64,000 nt of DNA from NCBI GenBank assembly GCA_964641135.1, contig CAZXJV010000003.1:1-64000 (forward strand), written 5' to 3'. Below the pieces are notes generated by a model. It made no database searches. It saw nothing but the letters and a program-made list of their open reading frames with translations, and was not told the origin of the DNA. The translations under genes were made by a program, and so were the position numbers. Shown piece after piece: positions 34,717 to 43,636 of the stretch. Origin of the DNA: Teretinema sp964641135. GTDB lineage: Bacteria > Spirochaetota > Spirochaetia > Treponematales > Treponemataceae. Numbering within the stretch: position 1 is the stretch's first letter; each line of letters starts with the position of its first letter.

Positions 34717-37205
34717 TTTCCGAACACCTCTTTGGCAATACGCACTGATGCCATTGCATCAGCGGCATAATAGTCAGCTCCGATCCGGGAAGCGTAATCT
34801 TCGGTAAGAACCGCTCCTCCGACCATAACCGGACAGCTGATCCCTGCTTCCCGAAGGGCTTGTATGGTCTTCTCCATATTTGCCACAGTGGTGGTCATAA
34901 GCGCCGAAAGGCCTATTAACCCGGGTGTATCAGAGGCTGCCCGTTCAACAACCATCGAAACCGGAACGTCCTTGCCCAGGTCAATAACAGTATATCCGTA
35001 GTTTTCAAGCATTGCTTTTACAATGTTTTTGCCGATGTCGTGAATATCTCCTTCCACTGTTGCCATCAGAATAGTTCCCCTGCTTTGGCCTGCCTGGCCT
35101 GAAGCTGCAAGATGTTCACGAATGACAGTAAAAGCTTTTGAAACAGTATCCGCACTGAGTAGCAGCTGCGGCAAAAACCTGCTGCCTGCTTCGTATTCTT
35201 TTCCGACAATATCAAGAGCGGGCACTATGCAGGTGTCAATTATTTCAAGCGGATTTAATCGCTGTAAAAGGATCTCCGCTGCGCATGCAGACCGGTCGCG
35301 CAGGCCTGAAATAATAATTCCTGCAAGGTCATCCGCACCGGGTTCGCCGGTATGAGTTCCTGCGGAACCTGAGCCCGGTGCAGCGGCGGAACCCGGTGCG
35401 GCGGCAGACCCGGTGCTTGCTGTTGTTGCTGATTTTTGTGCATCAGGTACCGGGCGGCTGGAGTACCATGAAATGTATTCCATACAGTTTTCGTCTGTTG
35501 CCGTCAGGGCCCGCCATGATCGAAGAACATCCATCATCGGTTCTGAAAGGGGATTGATAATACATGAATCAAGGCCGGCTGAAAGAGCTGCTGTCAAAAA
35601 AACGGGGCTTATTACATCGCGACGCGGTAACCCGAACGATATATTGGATACTCCCAGTACGGTATGCACACCCAGCTGTTCTTTCACCATGCGGATAGCA
35701 TGAACGGTTTCCATCGCCTCTTTTTGCTGTGAACTGACGGTCAGTGTCAGGGTGTCTATCAAAATATCCCGTCGCTTGATTCCATAGCTTTCTGCGGTTT
35801 CTACGATTTTTTTTGCTATAGCAAGACGGCCCTGTGCTGTTGGCGGAATACCGTCTTCATCCAGCGTAAGGGCTACAATCACACCCCCGTAGCGTGCTAT
35901 CAGGGGAAATACAGCCTTCATGACTGATGCTTTACCGTTGACAGAGTTGACAAGGGGTTTGCCGTTGTACACTCTGAGCGCCCGTTCAAGCACAACAGGT
36001 TCGCTGGAGTCAATCTGCAGAGGAACAGGCCATGTTTGCTGCAGAATTTTGACTGCTTCGCACATCAGGGCTGCCTCATCAATGCCCGGAAGTCCGACAT
36101 TAACATCAAGGATATCCGCACCGTTCTGTATCTGGGCTGCTCCCTCGGAAAGAATATAATCCATGTTCCTGTTCAGCAGGGCTTCCTTGAGCTTTTTTTT
36201 GCCCGTAGGATTTATACGCTCGCCGATGATGACCGGTTGTACTCCTATCTGAACAGTGTTTGACCAGGATGTAACCTCGGTGCGGGTATGCTGTACAGAA
36301 TCCCTGGGAGTACTCGTGCGGCAGTGTTTGGTCATTGCCGCAATATGCTCCGGCCGGGTACCGCAACAGCCGCCGATTATTCCGGCTCCTGCTGATACAC
36401 AGGCATCAAGGGTGTCAGCAAACTCCTGTGGTGATACCTTGAAAACTGTGCGGCCGTTTTCCATAACCGGAAGTCCGGCATTCGGTTCGGCGAAGACCGG
36501 TATACCTGCATACCCTGCAAATGCCGTGGTAAGGCGAATAGCCTGATCCAGATCGCCTCCACAGTTAAAACCGACTGCTGCAGCTCCCAGCGACTCTGCA
36601 AGGGCAGCTACAGTGCGGGGGTCTGCGCCGGAAAGGGTACGGTCATTCGGCTGAAAGGTAACGCTTGCAATTACCGGCAGACTGCAGTTTTCGCGCACTG
36701 CAAGAAGAGCTGCCTTCAGTTCGTACAGATCGCTGATTGTTTCAATCAGAACCAGATCTGCCAACGGGGCTCCGGCGCGAACCTGAACTGCATAGGCCTC
36801 AACAGCCTCTTCAAAGCTCAATGAGCCCATCGGTTCAAGGAGTTTTCCTGTTGGGCCCAGATCAAGGGCTACCAGGGCATGCGGAAAACCTTCTGTGGCC
36901 GACCGGGCTATCCGGCATGCGGCGACAACGCATTCTGCAGGTTCAAGTCTGTGTTCCTGCAGTTTGGAAGGAAAGGCACCGAAGGTATTTGTTAAAATGA
37001 CATCTGCACCTGCTTCCAGATAGGCACGGTGAACTGCGGCTATTACCGCCGGGCGCCTGATATTCAGCTCCTCGGGGATGGTCCACTCAAGGGGTTCGCA
37101 GGAGCCGTCAGGATTTATCCCGCAACTGCGATATTCCTGAAGCAGAACTCCCATGCTGCCGTCAAAAAAAAGAGGACGACCGGAAGGCAGATTCTGGAGT
37201 TTCAT
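34713..37205 (-). CDS. metH: Cobalamin-dependent methionine synthase without reactivation domain
   Basis: The 830-residue enzyme moves a methyl group from methyltetrahydrofolate via cobalamin to homocysteine. Domains in order: homocysteine-binding barrel (about 1-295) with zinc ligands in GFNCGG and GGCCGT; pterin-binding barrel (about 325-580, VIIGERINPTGKKKLKEAL); a Gly-Ser-Ala-Pro linker with GSAAAP repeats (about 605-630); the helical cap; and the cobalamin domain with DIHDIG (about 720). The C-terminal AdoMet reactivation domain of the 1200-residue E. coli enzyme is absent, so another protein must reactivate oxidised cobalamin. It overlaps metF and the PAP2-like gene by 4 nt each (ATGA). 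Confidence 0.95.
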   Translation of the reverse strand: MKLQNLPSGRPLFFDGSMGVLLQEYRSCGINPDGSCEPLEWTIPEELNIRRPAVIAAVHRAYLEAGADVILTNTFGAFPSKLQEHRLEPAECVVAACRIARSATEGFPHALVALDLGPTGKLLEPMGSLSFEEAVEAYAVQVRAGAPLADLVLIETISDLYELKAALLAVRENCSLPVIASVTFQPNDRTLSGADPRTVAALAESLGAAAVGFNCGGDLDQAIRLTTAFAGYAGIPVFAEPNAGLPVMENGRTVFKVSPQEFADTLDACVSAGAGIIGGCCGTRPEHIAAMTKHCRTSTPRDSVQHTRTEVTSWSNTVQIGVQPVIIGERINPTGKKKLKEALLNRNMDYILSEGAAQIQNGADILDVNVGLPGIDEAALMCEAVKILQQTWPVPLQIDSSEPVVLERALRVYNGKPLVNSVNGKASVMKAVFPLIARYGGVIVALTLDEDGIPPTAQGRLAIAKKIVETAESYGIKRRDILIDTLTLTVSSQQKEAMETVHAIRMVKEQLGVHTVLGVSNISFGLPRRDVISPVFLTAALSAGLDSCIINPLSEPMMDVLRSWRALTATDENCMEYISWYSSRPVPDAQKSATTASTGSAAAPGSAAAPGSGSAGTHTGEPGADDLAGIIISGLRDRSACAAEILLQRLNPLEIIDTCIVPALDIVGKEYEAGSRFLPQLLLSADTVSKAFTVIREHLAASGQAGQSRGTILMATVEGDIHDIGKNIVKAMLENYGYTVIDLGKDVPVSMVVERAASDTPGLIGLSALMTTTVANMEKTIQALREAGISCPVMVGGAVLTEDYASRIGADYYAADAMASVRIAKEVFGK

Positions 37206-38080
37206 TGAGCCTCCCGGATTATCTCGGAAATATTGGAGATTATCTTTTGAACAACATCGCTTTTATTCATTGCATAAATATGAACACCGCGAATACCGTT
37301 CGAAATCAGGTCGATAATCTGTTCTGTGGCGTAGGCGATGCCGGCCTGTTTCATGGCAGCAGGATTATCGCCAAACCGGTCTACCAGGGCTAACAGTTGT
37401 GGCGGCATGTAGGCATTGGAAAGTTCCATCATGCGCTTGATCTGCGAGCCGTTTGTTACCGGCATTATCCCGGCAAAGACCGGAAGATTGATGCCCTTTG
37501 CCTGTGCACGGTACAAAAAACTGTACAGGATATTGTTGTCAAAAAACATCTGGGTTGTCAAAAAAGAACAACCGGCATCAACCTTCAGTTTTAGAAGCTC
37601 AAGATCCCGTTCCTTGTTGCCGCTTTCCGGATGGCCCTCCGGATAACAGGCCCCGCCGATGCAAAAACCGCCGGCGCTGGCGATTTCATGAACCAGATCA
37701 GTGGCGTGTTTATAGTCACCGGGCGGTTCAAATGCAGGATCCTTGGGCCGGTCACCCCTCAGGGCAAGAACATTCTGAATACCCCGTTTTTTCAGTTCTG
37801 TGATGATTTCCAGAACCTCCGGGCGGGTTGAGGAAAGACAGGTCAAGTGTGCTATGGTCGGGATTCCGGCATGATCCTGCAAATGACTTGCTATGCGTGC
37901 TGTGTTTGCGGAGGTCCCGCCACCTGCCCCATAGGTAACACTCATAAAATCGGGTTTAAGGTCTGCCAGCTCCTGTGCGCAGGAGATCACACCTTCATAT
38001 GCTGAATCCTGCTTGGGCGGGAAAATTTCAAAGGAAATTGTCAGTTTGCGCTCATCAAGTATTTCGCTGATCTTTTTCAT
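37202..38080 (-). CDS. metF: 5,10-methylenetetrahydrofolate reductase
   Basis: MetF makes the methyltetrahydrofolate used by MetH. The 292-residue TIM-barrel protein shows SFEIFPPK near residue 15, FMSVTYGAGG, HLTCLSSTR, LALRGDRP and FLTTQMFFDN, all conserved in this FAD enzyme. The ATG at 38080 has AAGGA upstream and gives normal length. It is the first gene of the metF-metH-PAP2-like operon and overlaps metH by 4 nt. I saw no SAM or cobalamin riboswitch in the 170 nt between it and the divergent gene at 38251. Confidence 0.96.
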   Translation of the reverse strand: MKKISEILDERKLTISFEIFPPKQDSAYEGVISCAQELADLKPDFMSVTYGAGGGTSANTARIASHLQDHAGIPTIAHLTCLSSTRPEVLEIITELKKRGIQNVLALRGDRPKDPAFEPPGDYKHATDLVHEIASAGGFCIGGACYPEGHPESGNKERDLELLKLKVDAGCSFLTTQMFFDNNILYSFLYRAQAKGINLPVFAGIMPVTNGSQIKRMMELSNAYMPPQLLALVDRFGDNPAAMKQAGIAYATEQIIDLISNGIRGVHIYAMNKSDVVQKIISNISEIIREAQ

Positions 38081-38212
38081 TTTGCAGTCCTTGTACTGAA
38101 TGGTGTGCCTTAAAAAACGGCAGGTATTCATCCGGTGATGTAAAAAGCAGTTTATCAGCCTGAAGGGGTTACGGCAATAGCGTTTTTTCCGGGAAGCAGG
38201 AGCAGCAGCAGA

Positions 38213-38241
38213 TTGAGTTTCGTGTCATCCCGGGATATAGT
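38213..38241 (+). promoter_or_regulatory. rqcH-like gene promoter, apparently leaderless
   Basis: TTGAGT (38213-38218), 17-bp spacer, TATAGT (38236-38241), 9 nt, ATG at 38251. No Shine-Dalgarno lies in the 9 nt. Confidence 0.55.
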
Positions 38242-38250
38242 ACCGGTATC

Positions 38251-39681
38251 ATGAGTCTTAATTGTGCAGAAATAAACGCCGTTCTGGACGAGCTTGATCT
38301 GGAAGGCGCCTTTATTCAACAAATAGTCCAGTCCTCATACGACACCATCGCGTTCCATACCTGGAAGGCCGGAACTGCACGAACAGTTCTGGTGTGTCTG
38401 GCACCGGGTGTATGCCGCATCCATGAAACAGATCGTTCCGTACCAAAAAATGACAAACCATTGCGGTTTATGGAATTTTTGCGCTCCCGCATCAAAGGAA
38501 GTAAAATTACCTCCGTCAGACAGCTTGATTCGGACCGTATCATTCTGTGGGAACTTCTTCATGCCGGACAGGAATTCCGTATGTATATGCGGTTATGGAG
38601 CGGGGCGGCAAATATAGTTGTAACTGATACAGAAGATGCCATACTGGATGTGTTTTACCGCCGTCCGGCCCGAAATGAGGTTTCAGGCGGACGCTGGATT
38701 CGTCCTGAACCCCGCAAACAGCCTGCAGAACAAGAATGCGCTGAACCCCGGGTGTGGACTGTCAGGGATCTTCCCGGTCAGGGTTCGTTCAATCGGCGTA
38801 TTGATTCATGGTATGCCGAACATGCCGGTTCTTTATCCCGTGAAGCCCTGCTTGCTGAAGCCCGACGTCGTTGGGGGGATCGCATCAATCGATTGCAGAC
38901 CTCCCTTCAGAAGCTGGAAGCAAAACGGCAGGATTTTTTGACTGCAGACCGGTACCGCCATCAGGGTGATCTGTTAATGGCCTATCTTTATCAGATCCCG
39001 CACGGAGCTCGTACGGTTGAGCTTCCTGATTATGATAACGGAGATTCCCCGCTTGTTATCAGCCTTGATCCGGAATTGAAGCCGCAGGAAAATGCCGCTC
39101 GTTATTATGAATTGTACCGAAAGGCAGTCTCGGGACTAGCCAATCTTGAAAATGATATCGCATCAGGTCGTCGACAGCTGGAAACACTTGGTGCCGAACT
39201 GTCAGCCCTTGAACAGGAAACAAATCCCCTTGTTATACACAAGATGCTGCGCCGGCATGCAGTTCCGGTACAGCAGCGTGACAAGGACCGTGTCGGACTG
39301 ACTTTTCATAGAGACGGCTGGGTAATACTGGTTGGAAGAAATTCGGCAGAAAACGACGAGTTGTTGCGCCGGCATGTGCGGGGAGCTGATATGTGGCTGC
39401 ATACGCGTGACTGGCCTGGGGGCTATGTGTTCATCAAGGCCCGTCGCGGAAAGTCCATCCCCCTTGATATCCTTCTTGATGCCGGAAATCTTGCTCTTTT
39501 TTATTCAAAGGGGCGTCGGGCCGGTACTGCTGATTTATATTACACACATGTTAAATATCTGAGGCGTGCAAAGGGTGCACCCCGCGGTACTGTTTTACCT
39601 GCAATGGAAAAGAACCTGACTGTCACTCTCGATCAAGGCCGTCTGAAGAATTTGGAGCAGTCAGCTGTACATCGATTATAG
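38251..39681 (+). CDS. rqcH: NFACT family protein (RqcH/Rqc2 homologue)
   Basis: The 476-residue protein has an N-terminal NFACT-N region (about 1-190), a central coiled-coil region (about 205-330) and a C-terminal NFACT-R domain (about 350-460) with GRNSAENDELL, GADMWLHTRDWPGGYVFIK and DLYYTHVKYLRRAKGAPRGTV. In RqcH this family binds stalled 50S subunits with peptidyl-tRNA and adds C-terminal alanine tails for degradation. The protein is shorter than the usual 550-600 residues. Adhesin-type (fibronectin-binding) functions claimed for homologues are less likely here because there is no export signal. Confidence 0.88.
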   Translation: MSLNCAEINAVLDELDLEGAFIQQIVQSSYDTIAFHTWKAGTARTVLVCLAPGVCRIHETDRSVPKNDKPLRFMEFLRSRIKGSKITSVRQLDSDRIILWELLHAGQEFRMYMRLWSGAANIVVTDTEDAILDVFYRRPARNEVSGGRWIRPEPRKQPAEQECAEPRVWTVRDLPGQGSFNRRIDSWYAEHAGSLSREALLAEARRRWGDRINRLQTSLQKLEAKRQDFLTADRYRHQGDLLMAYLYQIPHGARTVELPDYDNGDSPLVISLDPELKPQENAARYYELYRKAVSGLANLENDIASGRRQLETLGAELSALEQETNPLVIHKMLRRHAVPVQQRDKDRVGLTFHRDGWVILVGRNSAENDELLRRHVRGADMWLHTRDWPGGYVFIKARRGKSIPLDILLDAGNLALFYSKGRRAGTADLYYTHVKYLRRAKGAPRGTVLPAMEKNLTVTLDQGRLKNLEQSAVHRL

Positions 39682-39779
39682 GACGCCTGCCCTGCAGGGC
39701 TGATGCTTTCAATGCTGCATGCCGGTGCCGGTATCTTTGTTTTGCATATCCGGGGTATGAAAATCAGCCGTATATGCAG

Positions 39780-39785
39780 TATAGT
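39780..39785 (+). promoter_or_regulatory. -10 box before the M15 peptidase gene
   Basis: TATAGT (39780-39785) ends 6 nt before the ATG at 39792, with a 4-of-6 -35 match ATGAAA (39757-39762) at 17 bp. It overlaps an alternative upstream ATG at 39774, arguing for the start at 39792. Confidence 0.4.
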
Positions 39786-39791
39786 AGTGTT

Positions 39792-40703
39792 ATGCGTTTG
39801 ATCTTCGTGTGGTGCTTCGCTTTTTTTTTATGCATTAACGGTGTTGTTTTACAGCAGGGACTTCATGCCGGGGTACCTGAACGTGCCCAGGATAACGGCT
39901 GGCTGGTGCTGCGGGCTTTGATGAGTGCGTATCCCGGCGAAATTCAGGGTCTTGACTATGATTTTCAAATCCGCGACTGGTTCATTGTTATGGGCTCCCG
40001 CCGTCTGTACTGGGCTCACGGACGTTTGTTACCGGTTGAAGATATAACGCACTGGGAACGATGGAGTCCGTTCATTGATTATTTATACCCGCCTGGTATC
40101 CCTGACCCTGAACACTTTGATGACGAACTGATCGCGCAGCTTGACCCGGATCTTTTGGCGAGGACACGGTCTGCCCGTTTGCCCCGGCATGGCTTGTTTA
40201 TGGATATCCTGTATGACGGTGCAACCAGAATTCGCGTAGAGGGACAGATTGTCAGGATAGACTGGCTGGGCAAACGCGTGTCTGTTCACCGGAAGATCAT
40301 TGCTCCCTTGCGCAGGGTGGAACAGCGCATTCAGGATTCCGCGCGGCATGACCCGGAGACCCGTCAGTTTGTATCACAGATATTGAGTGTTGAAGGATAT
40401 AACTGGCGGGAAATCGCAGACAGTCCTTCCCGCAGCTACCACAGCTGGGGCCTGGCTGTTGATATTCTGCCCCAGGGCTGGGGACAAAAGAATATTTACT
40501 GGAACTGGATCAGCTACTGGAATGACCGGTGGATGCTCATTCCTCTTGACCGGCGCTGGACGCCTCCTGCTGCAGTAGTCAGCGCTTTTGAGGCCGAAGG
40601 TTTTATCTGGGGCGGTAAATGGCTTTTGTGGGACAACATGCACTTTGAATACCGGCCCGAGCTTATGCAGCTGCAGCGGTGGGGTCACACCGGTTACTGG
40701 TGA
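39792..40703 (+). CDS. M15-family D-Ala-D-Ala carboxypeptidase-like protein, exported
   Basis: The 303-residue protein starts with a signal peptide (LIFVWCFAFFLCINGVVLQQ). Its C-terminal half has the zinc-peptidase motifs SYHSWGLAVDI (His and Asp ligands) and WDNMHFEYRPE (His ligand), typical of M15 peptidases that trim or cleave peptidoglycan peptides. The N-terminal half is unrecognised. The ATG at 39792 was preferred over that at 39774 because it starts the signal peptide and follows a -10 box. Its stop overlaps the convergent GGDEF-EAL gene by 10 nt. Confidence 0.85.
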   Translation: MRLIFVWCFAFFLCINGVVLQQGLHAGVPERAQDNGWLVLRALMSAYPGEIQGLDYDFQIRDWFIVMGSRRLYWAHGRLLPVEDITHWERWSPFIDYLYPPGIPDPEHFDDELIAQLDPDLLARTRSARLPRHGLFMDILYDGATRIRVEGQIVRIDWLGKRVSVHRKIIAPLRRVEQRIQDSARHDPETRQFVSQILSVEGYNWREIADSPSRSYHSWGLAVDILPQGWGQKNIYWNWISYWNDRWMLIPLDRRWTPPAAVVSAFEAEGFIWGGKWLLWDNMHFEYRPELMQLQRWGHTGYW

Positions 40704-42487
40704 GAGTCCTGAAGGGTTTTTATCAGCGCCTCGCATTCTTCGCGGGGCATTGGTCTTCCGGTTAAAAAACCCTGTACTGTTTTGCAGTTAATCTGTTTTA
40801 TTACGTCCATCTGTTCGTCTGTTTCTACACCCTCAGCGATGGTATCAAGGCCGAGTTTGTTCACAAGCGAAACGATGGCGTCGGTAATATCATACTCTAT
40901 GCTTTTATCATGAGTTATGTTGGCAATAAACGATTTGTCAATTTTCAGGGTAGTAAGCGGCAAATATTGAAGGTAGCTCAGACTTGAATACCCGGTTCCA
41001 AAATCGTCGAGTGAAATTCCGACACCAAGATCCTTTATCTGCTGCAGTATTTTGATTGATTCATCAAAGTTTCGCAGCAGGGTTCCTTCTGTAATTTCTA
41101 TCTCAAGCGTTTTTGGCTGGAGTTTTAACTCATGGATAACACCGCGCAGTTCGTCAACAAAGCCTGCATGCTGTATTTGCACCGGGGAAACATTTATGGA
41201 CATAATTCCGGTAAAATCCAGTCGTTCTTGCCAGTCCTTGAGGATCTCGCAGCAGGTGCGCAAAATCCAGTCGCCGAGCGGGATAATAAGACGGTTTTCT
41301 TCGGCAATGGGGATGAATTTGTCAGGATTGACATAGCCGAGTTCCGGATCAAACCAGCGCAGCAGGGCTTCAAAGCCCCGCAAACGGCGTGAGTCCGAGT
41401 CATATTGGGGTTGAAAAAAGATCTGGAACTTCCGGTTTTCCAGAGCCAATATCATCCGTTTTTCCATGACAATACGTGAAAGGAGATCTTCCTGCATGAC
41501 CGAGTGGAACAGGGAAATGGTGTTTTTGCCCCGCCGTTTAGCGTCCGTCATGGCAATATCCGCGTATTTTAAAAGATCCTTGACGTTGTCGGCATCTTCG
41601 GGGAAGGTAGCAACGCCGGTAGAGACTGTTGTTTTAATCTCGGCGTTAAAGATCATAAAAGGTTCGCGCAGCATTTCCTGGATTGAGTTGACGATATGCA
41701 GAAGTTCTGCGTCGTGTTCATAGTTGCGGATCAGGATAAGGAACTCGTCTCCGCCAAAACGGCTTGCAAGCACGTCTGCATTTTCGTAAAAGCTGAGACG
41801 CTGTGCCATCTGCCGCAGGAGCTCATCTCCTGATTCATGGCCTTGTGAATCGTTCAGGGTTTTTAGATTGTCTATATCAAGAATGATCAGTGCAAGGTTG
41901 CCGGCATTACGTTTTGCCGCTTCCAGTTCTTCCAGAATGATCTCGTTAAACCGGGTTCTGTTGGGCAGTTTGGTAAGGCGGTCATAATAGGCCAGTTGTT
42001 CAAGATTATTGTTCAGGCTTTCTATTTTTTCAAGTTTTGCTTTCAGGTTGTTTTTTGATGAGGCCAGCTCTGCTGAAAGCGAGGATAAGCGCAGGTTTTG
42101 CTCTTTCAGGCGCAGTTCGTTTTGTTTGATACCCGTAACATCCGAAAAATGAATGCATATATGTCCGGAGGGCAGGGAAATAAAATGAATTTCCAGCCAT
42201 TTATCCAGTTGATCGTAGTACAGGGTATGATGCTGTTCTTTACCGGTCATCAGCGCCAGGCGGGAAGACTCAAGCCAGGGTACGGAGGATCTGGCATAAA
42301 TTGTTTCAGAAAGCAGGCGGTCGCGTATGGTATTTATGCGGGAGCCTACAATGGTCTCCCATGCGCCGTTTACGTAGTCAATATATAAATCAACCTCGCC
42401 CGTTGATTGTACCGGGCGGGGTGTGGCAACCAACACGACCTGTGGTAGACATTCAAGTATATTCAGATAAAACTGATCCAGGATCAT
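40694..42487 (-). CDS. PAS-GGDEF-EAL cyclic di-GMP turnover protein
   Basis: The 597-residue soluble protein has an N-terminal PAS-like sensor (about 5-120, ending HICIHFSDVTGIK), a coiled-coil linker (about 125-165), a GGDEF domain (about 165-330, intact RFGGDEF) and an EAL domain (about 345-590, FEALLRWFDPE, DDFGTGYSSLSYLQ, AEGVETDEQ). Both catalytic signatures are intact, so it may make and degrade c-di-GMP. An ATG at 42499 exists, but a perfect -10 box overlaps it, so ATG 42487 is preferred. It follows potD by 27 nt on the same strand. Confidence 0.94.
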   Translation of the reverse strand: MILDQFYLNILECLPQVVLVATPRPVQSTGEVDLYIDYVNGAWETIVGSRINTIRDRLLSETIYARSSVPWLESSRLALMTGKEQHHTLYYDQLDKWLEIHFISLPSGHICIHFSDVTGIKQNELRLKEQNLRLSSLSAELASSKNNLKAKLEKIESLNNNLEQLAYYDRLTKLPNRTRFNEIILEELEAAKRNAGNLALIILDIDNLKTLNDSQGHESGDELLRQMAQRLSFYENADVLASRFGGDEFLILIRNYEHDAELLHIVNSIQEMLREPFMIFNAEIKTTVSTGVATFPEDADNVKDLLKYADIAMTDAKRRGKNTISLFHSVMQEDLLSRIVMEKRMILALENRKFQIFFQPQYDSDSRRLRGFEALLRWFDPELGYVNPDKFIPIAEENRLIIPLGDWILRTCCEILKDWQERLDFTGIMSINVSPVQIQHAGFVDELRGVIHELKLQPKTLEIEITEGTLLRNFDESIKILQQIKDLGVGISLDDFGTGYSSLSYLQYLPLTTLKIDKSFIANITHDKSIEYDITDAIVSLVNKLGLDTIAEGVETDEQMDVIKQINCKTVQGFLTGRPMPREECEALIKTLQDSHQ

Positions 42488-42497
42488 GGTGGTTGCC

Positions 42498-42526
42498 ATT
42501 ATACAGGAGCTACATCAATCTGTAAA
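42498..42526 (-). promoter_or_regulatory. Promoter of the GGDEF-EAL gene, apparently leaderless
   Basis: Minus strand: TTTACA (42526-42521), 17-bp spacer, perfect TATAAT (42503-42498), 10 nt, ATG at 42487. The -35 box lies within the last codons of potD. No Shine-Dalgarno is visible. Confidence 0.6.
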
Positions 42527-43570
42527 ACGAATTCTCTCCCACAGTGTATTGTACTTTTGAAGATCAGCACCCAGATCCTCTTTAAGCTCACAGTTTGCAA
42601 GATCTTCAACCTGATACCAGGGCTCAACAGTCATAAGAGCTCCGGCCTCGGTGTGGATTGTTGCCGGGAAACCGAAGGTGTCAAGGAATTCGGCATAGTT
42701 TTCCGGACGCAGTATAAAGTCAATAAATTTGTGGGCCAGCTCGTAGTTGCGGTGTCCTTTGGGAATACACATACTGTCCAGGTACATCGGTCCGCCTTCT
42801 ACAGGAATGAAGAAGTCGACAGTGTCCCGCTGGTCTTCCGGAATTTCTTCAAAAACAGACTCGGCATAGCCCTGAACCACCCAGAATTCACCGGCCGAGA
42901 AGGACTTTGCAAAGCCTTCTGCGTCAAATTTCACCAGATTAGGCTTCCATTCATTATTTACCAGATTGAAGGCTGCTTCCAGTTCGGCATCATCTGTGGA
43001 GTTTACAGAGTATCCCAGGTATGCAAGGGCATCACCCAGTACCTCGCGCATGTCATTGAGCATGGACATACGTCCTGCAAGATCCTTGCGGCTGAAGATG
43101 CTCCAGCTTTTTCCATAATTTGACACACGGTTTTTGTTTACAGCTACACCGGCAGCTCCCATGAAATAGGGAACATGATATTTCATTTGTGTATCATAGG
43201 TTGCGCGAGCCAGAACGTCCGGCCGTACATACCTGGCATTGGGAATAAGCGACAGATCAATTTCTGCGAGCATGCCTTCTTTCATCATGATCGAGACGTA
43301 ATCACCTGAAGGAATAACGATATCGTATCCCTTGCCTCCGGCTCTCAGCTTGGCGAACATGTCTTCGTTAGAAGCGTAATCGTCATATACTACCCTGACA
43401 CCATATTCCTTTTCAAACTTTTCAATAACTGAATCGGGGGTATAGTAAGTCCAGTTATACAGGTACAGGGTTTTACCGTCGTTTCTTCGACAACCGGTAA
43501 CCAGCAGGGTGGTGAGCATCAATGCTCCCAGAACCATCAACACAGCGCTTGCACGAATTGTTTTCTTCAT
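42515..43570 (-). CDS. potD: Spermidine/putrescine-binding lipoprotein
   Basis: PotD captures polyamines for the PotABC importer. The 351-residue protein has a lipoprotein signal (LMVLGALMLTTLLVTGC, Cys at 27), then the PotD/PotF fold: LYLYNWTYYTPDSVIEKFEKEYGV and YDIVIPSGDYVSIMMKEGML. Many spirochaetes anchor this component as a lipoprotein. AGGAGG lies 10 nt before the ATG. It follows potC by 66 nt, so it is the last gene of potABCD. Whether spermidine or putrescine is preferred cannot be read. Confidence 0.94.
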   Translation of the reverse strand: MKKTIRASAVLMVLGALMLTTLLVTGCRRNDGKTLYLYNWTYYTPDSVIEKFEKEYGVRVVYDDYASNEDMFAKLRAGGKGYDIVIPSGDYVSIMMKEGMLAEIDLSLIPNARYVRPDVLARATYDTQMKYHVPYFMGAAGVAVNKNRVSNYGKSWSIFSRKDLAGRMSMLNDMREVLGDALAYLGYSVNSTDDAELEAAFNLVNNEWKPNLVKFDAEGFAKSFSAGEFWVVQGYAESVFEEIPEDQRDTVDFFIPVEGGPMYLDSMCIPKGHRNYELAHKFIDFILRPENYAEFLDTFGFPATIHTEAGALMTVEPWYQVEDLANCELKEDLGADLQKYNTLWERIRFTD

Positions 43571-43636
43571 AACGCATGTGCCTCCTTTTTTTGGATCTAT
43601 ATGGAACGGTTTATGACAACAGTATAAACCGCGCCG

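Noticed and set aside
35374..35416. Tandem GC-rich repeats inside metH as a mobile or CRISPR-like repeat
   Set aside because: They encode the in-frame GSAAAP linker between domains and are simply a repetitive coding linker.
38081..38250. SAM or cobalamin riboswitch upstream of metF
   Set aside because: I looked for the conserved core elements of SAM-I and cobalamin riboswitches in this 170-nt gap and did not see them.
39662..39760. Palindrome GCCCTGCAGGGC and nearby inverted repeats after the rqcH-like gene as a terminator
   Set aside because: The stem is short, there is no loop of proper size and no T-tract follows.
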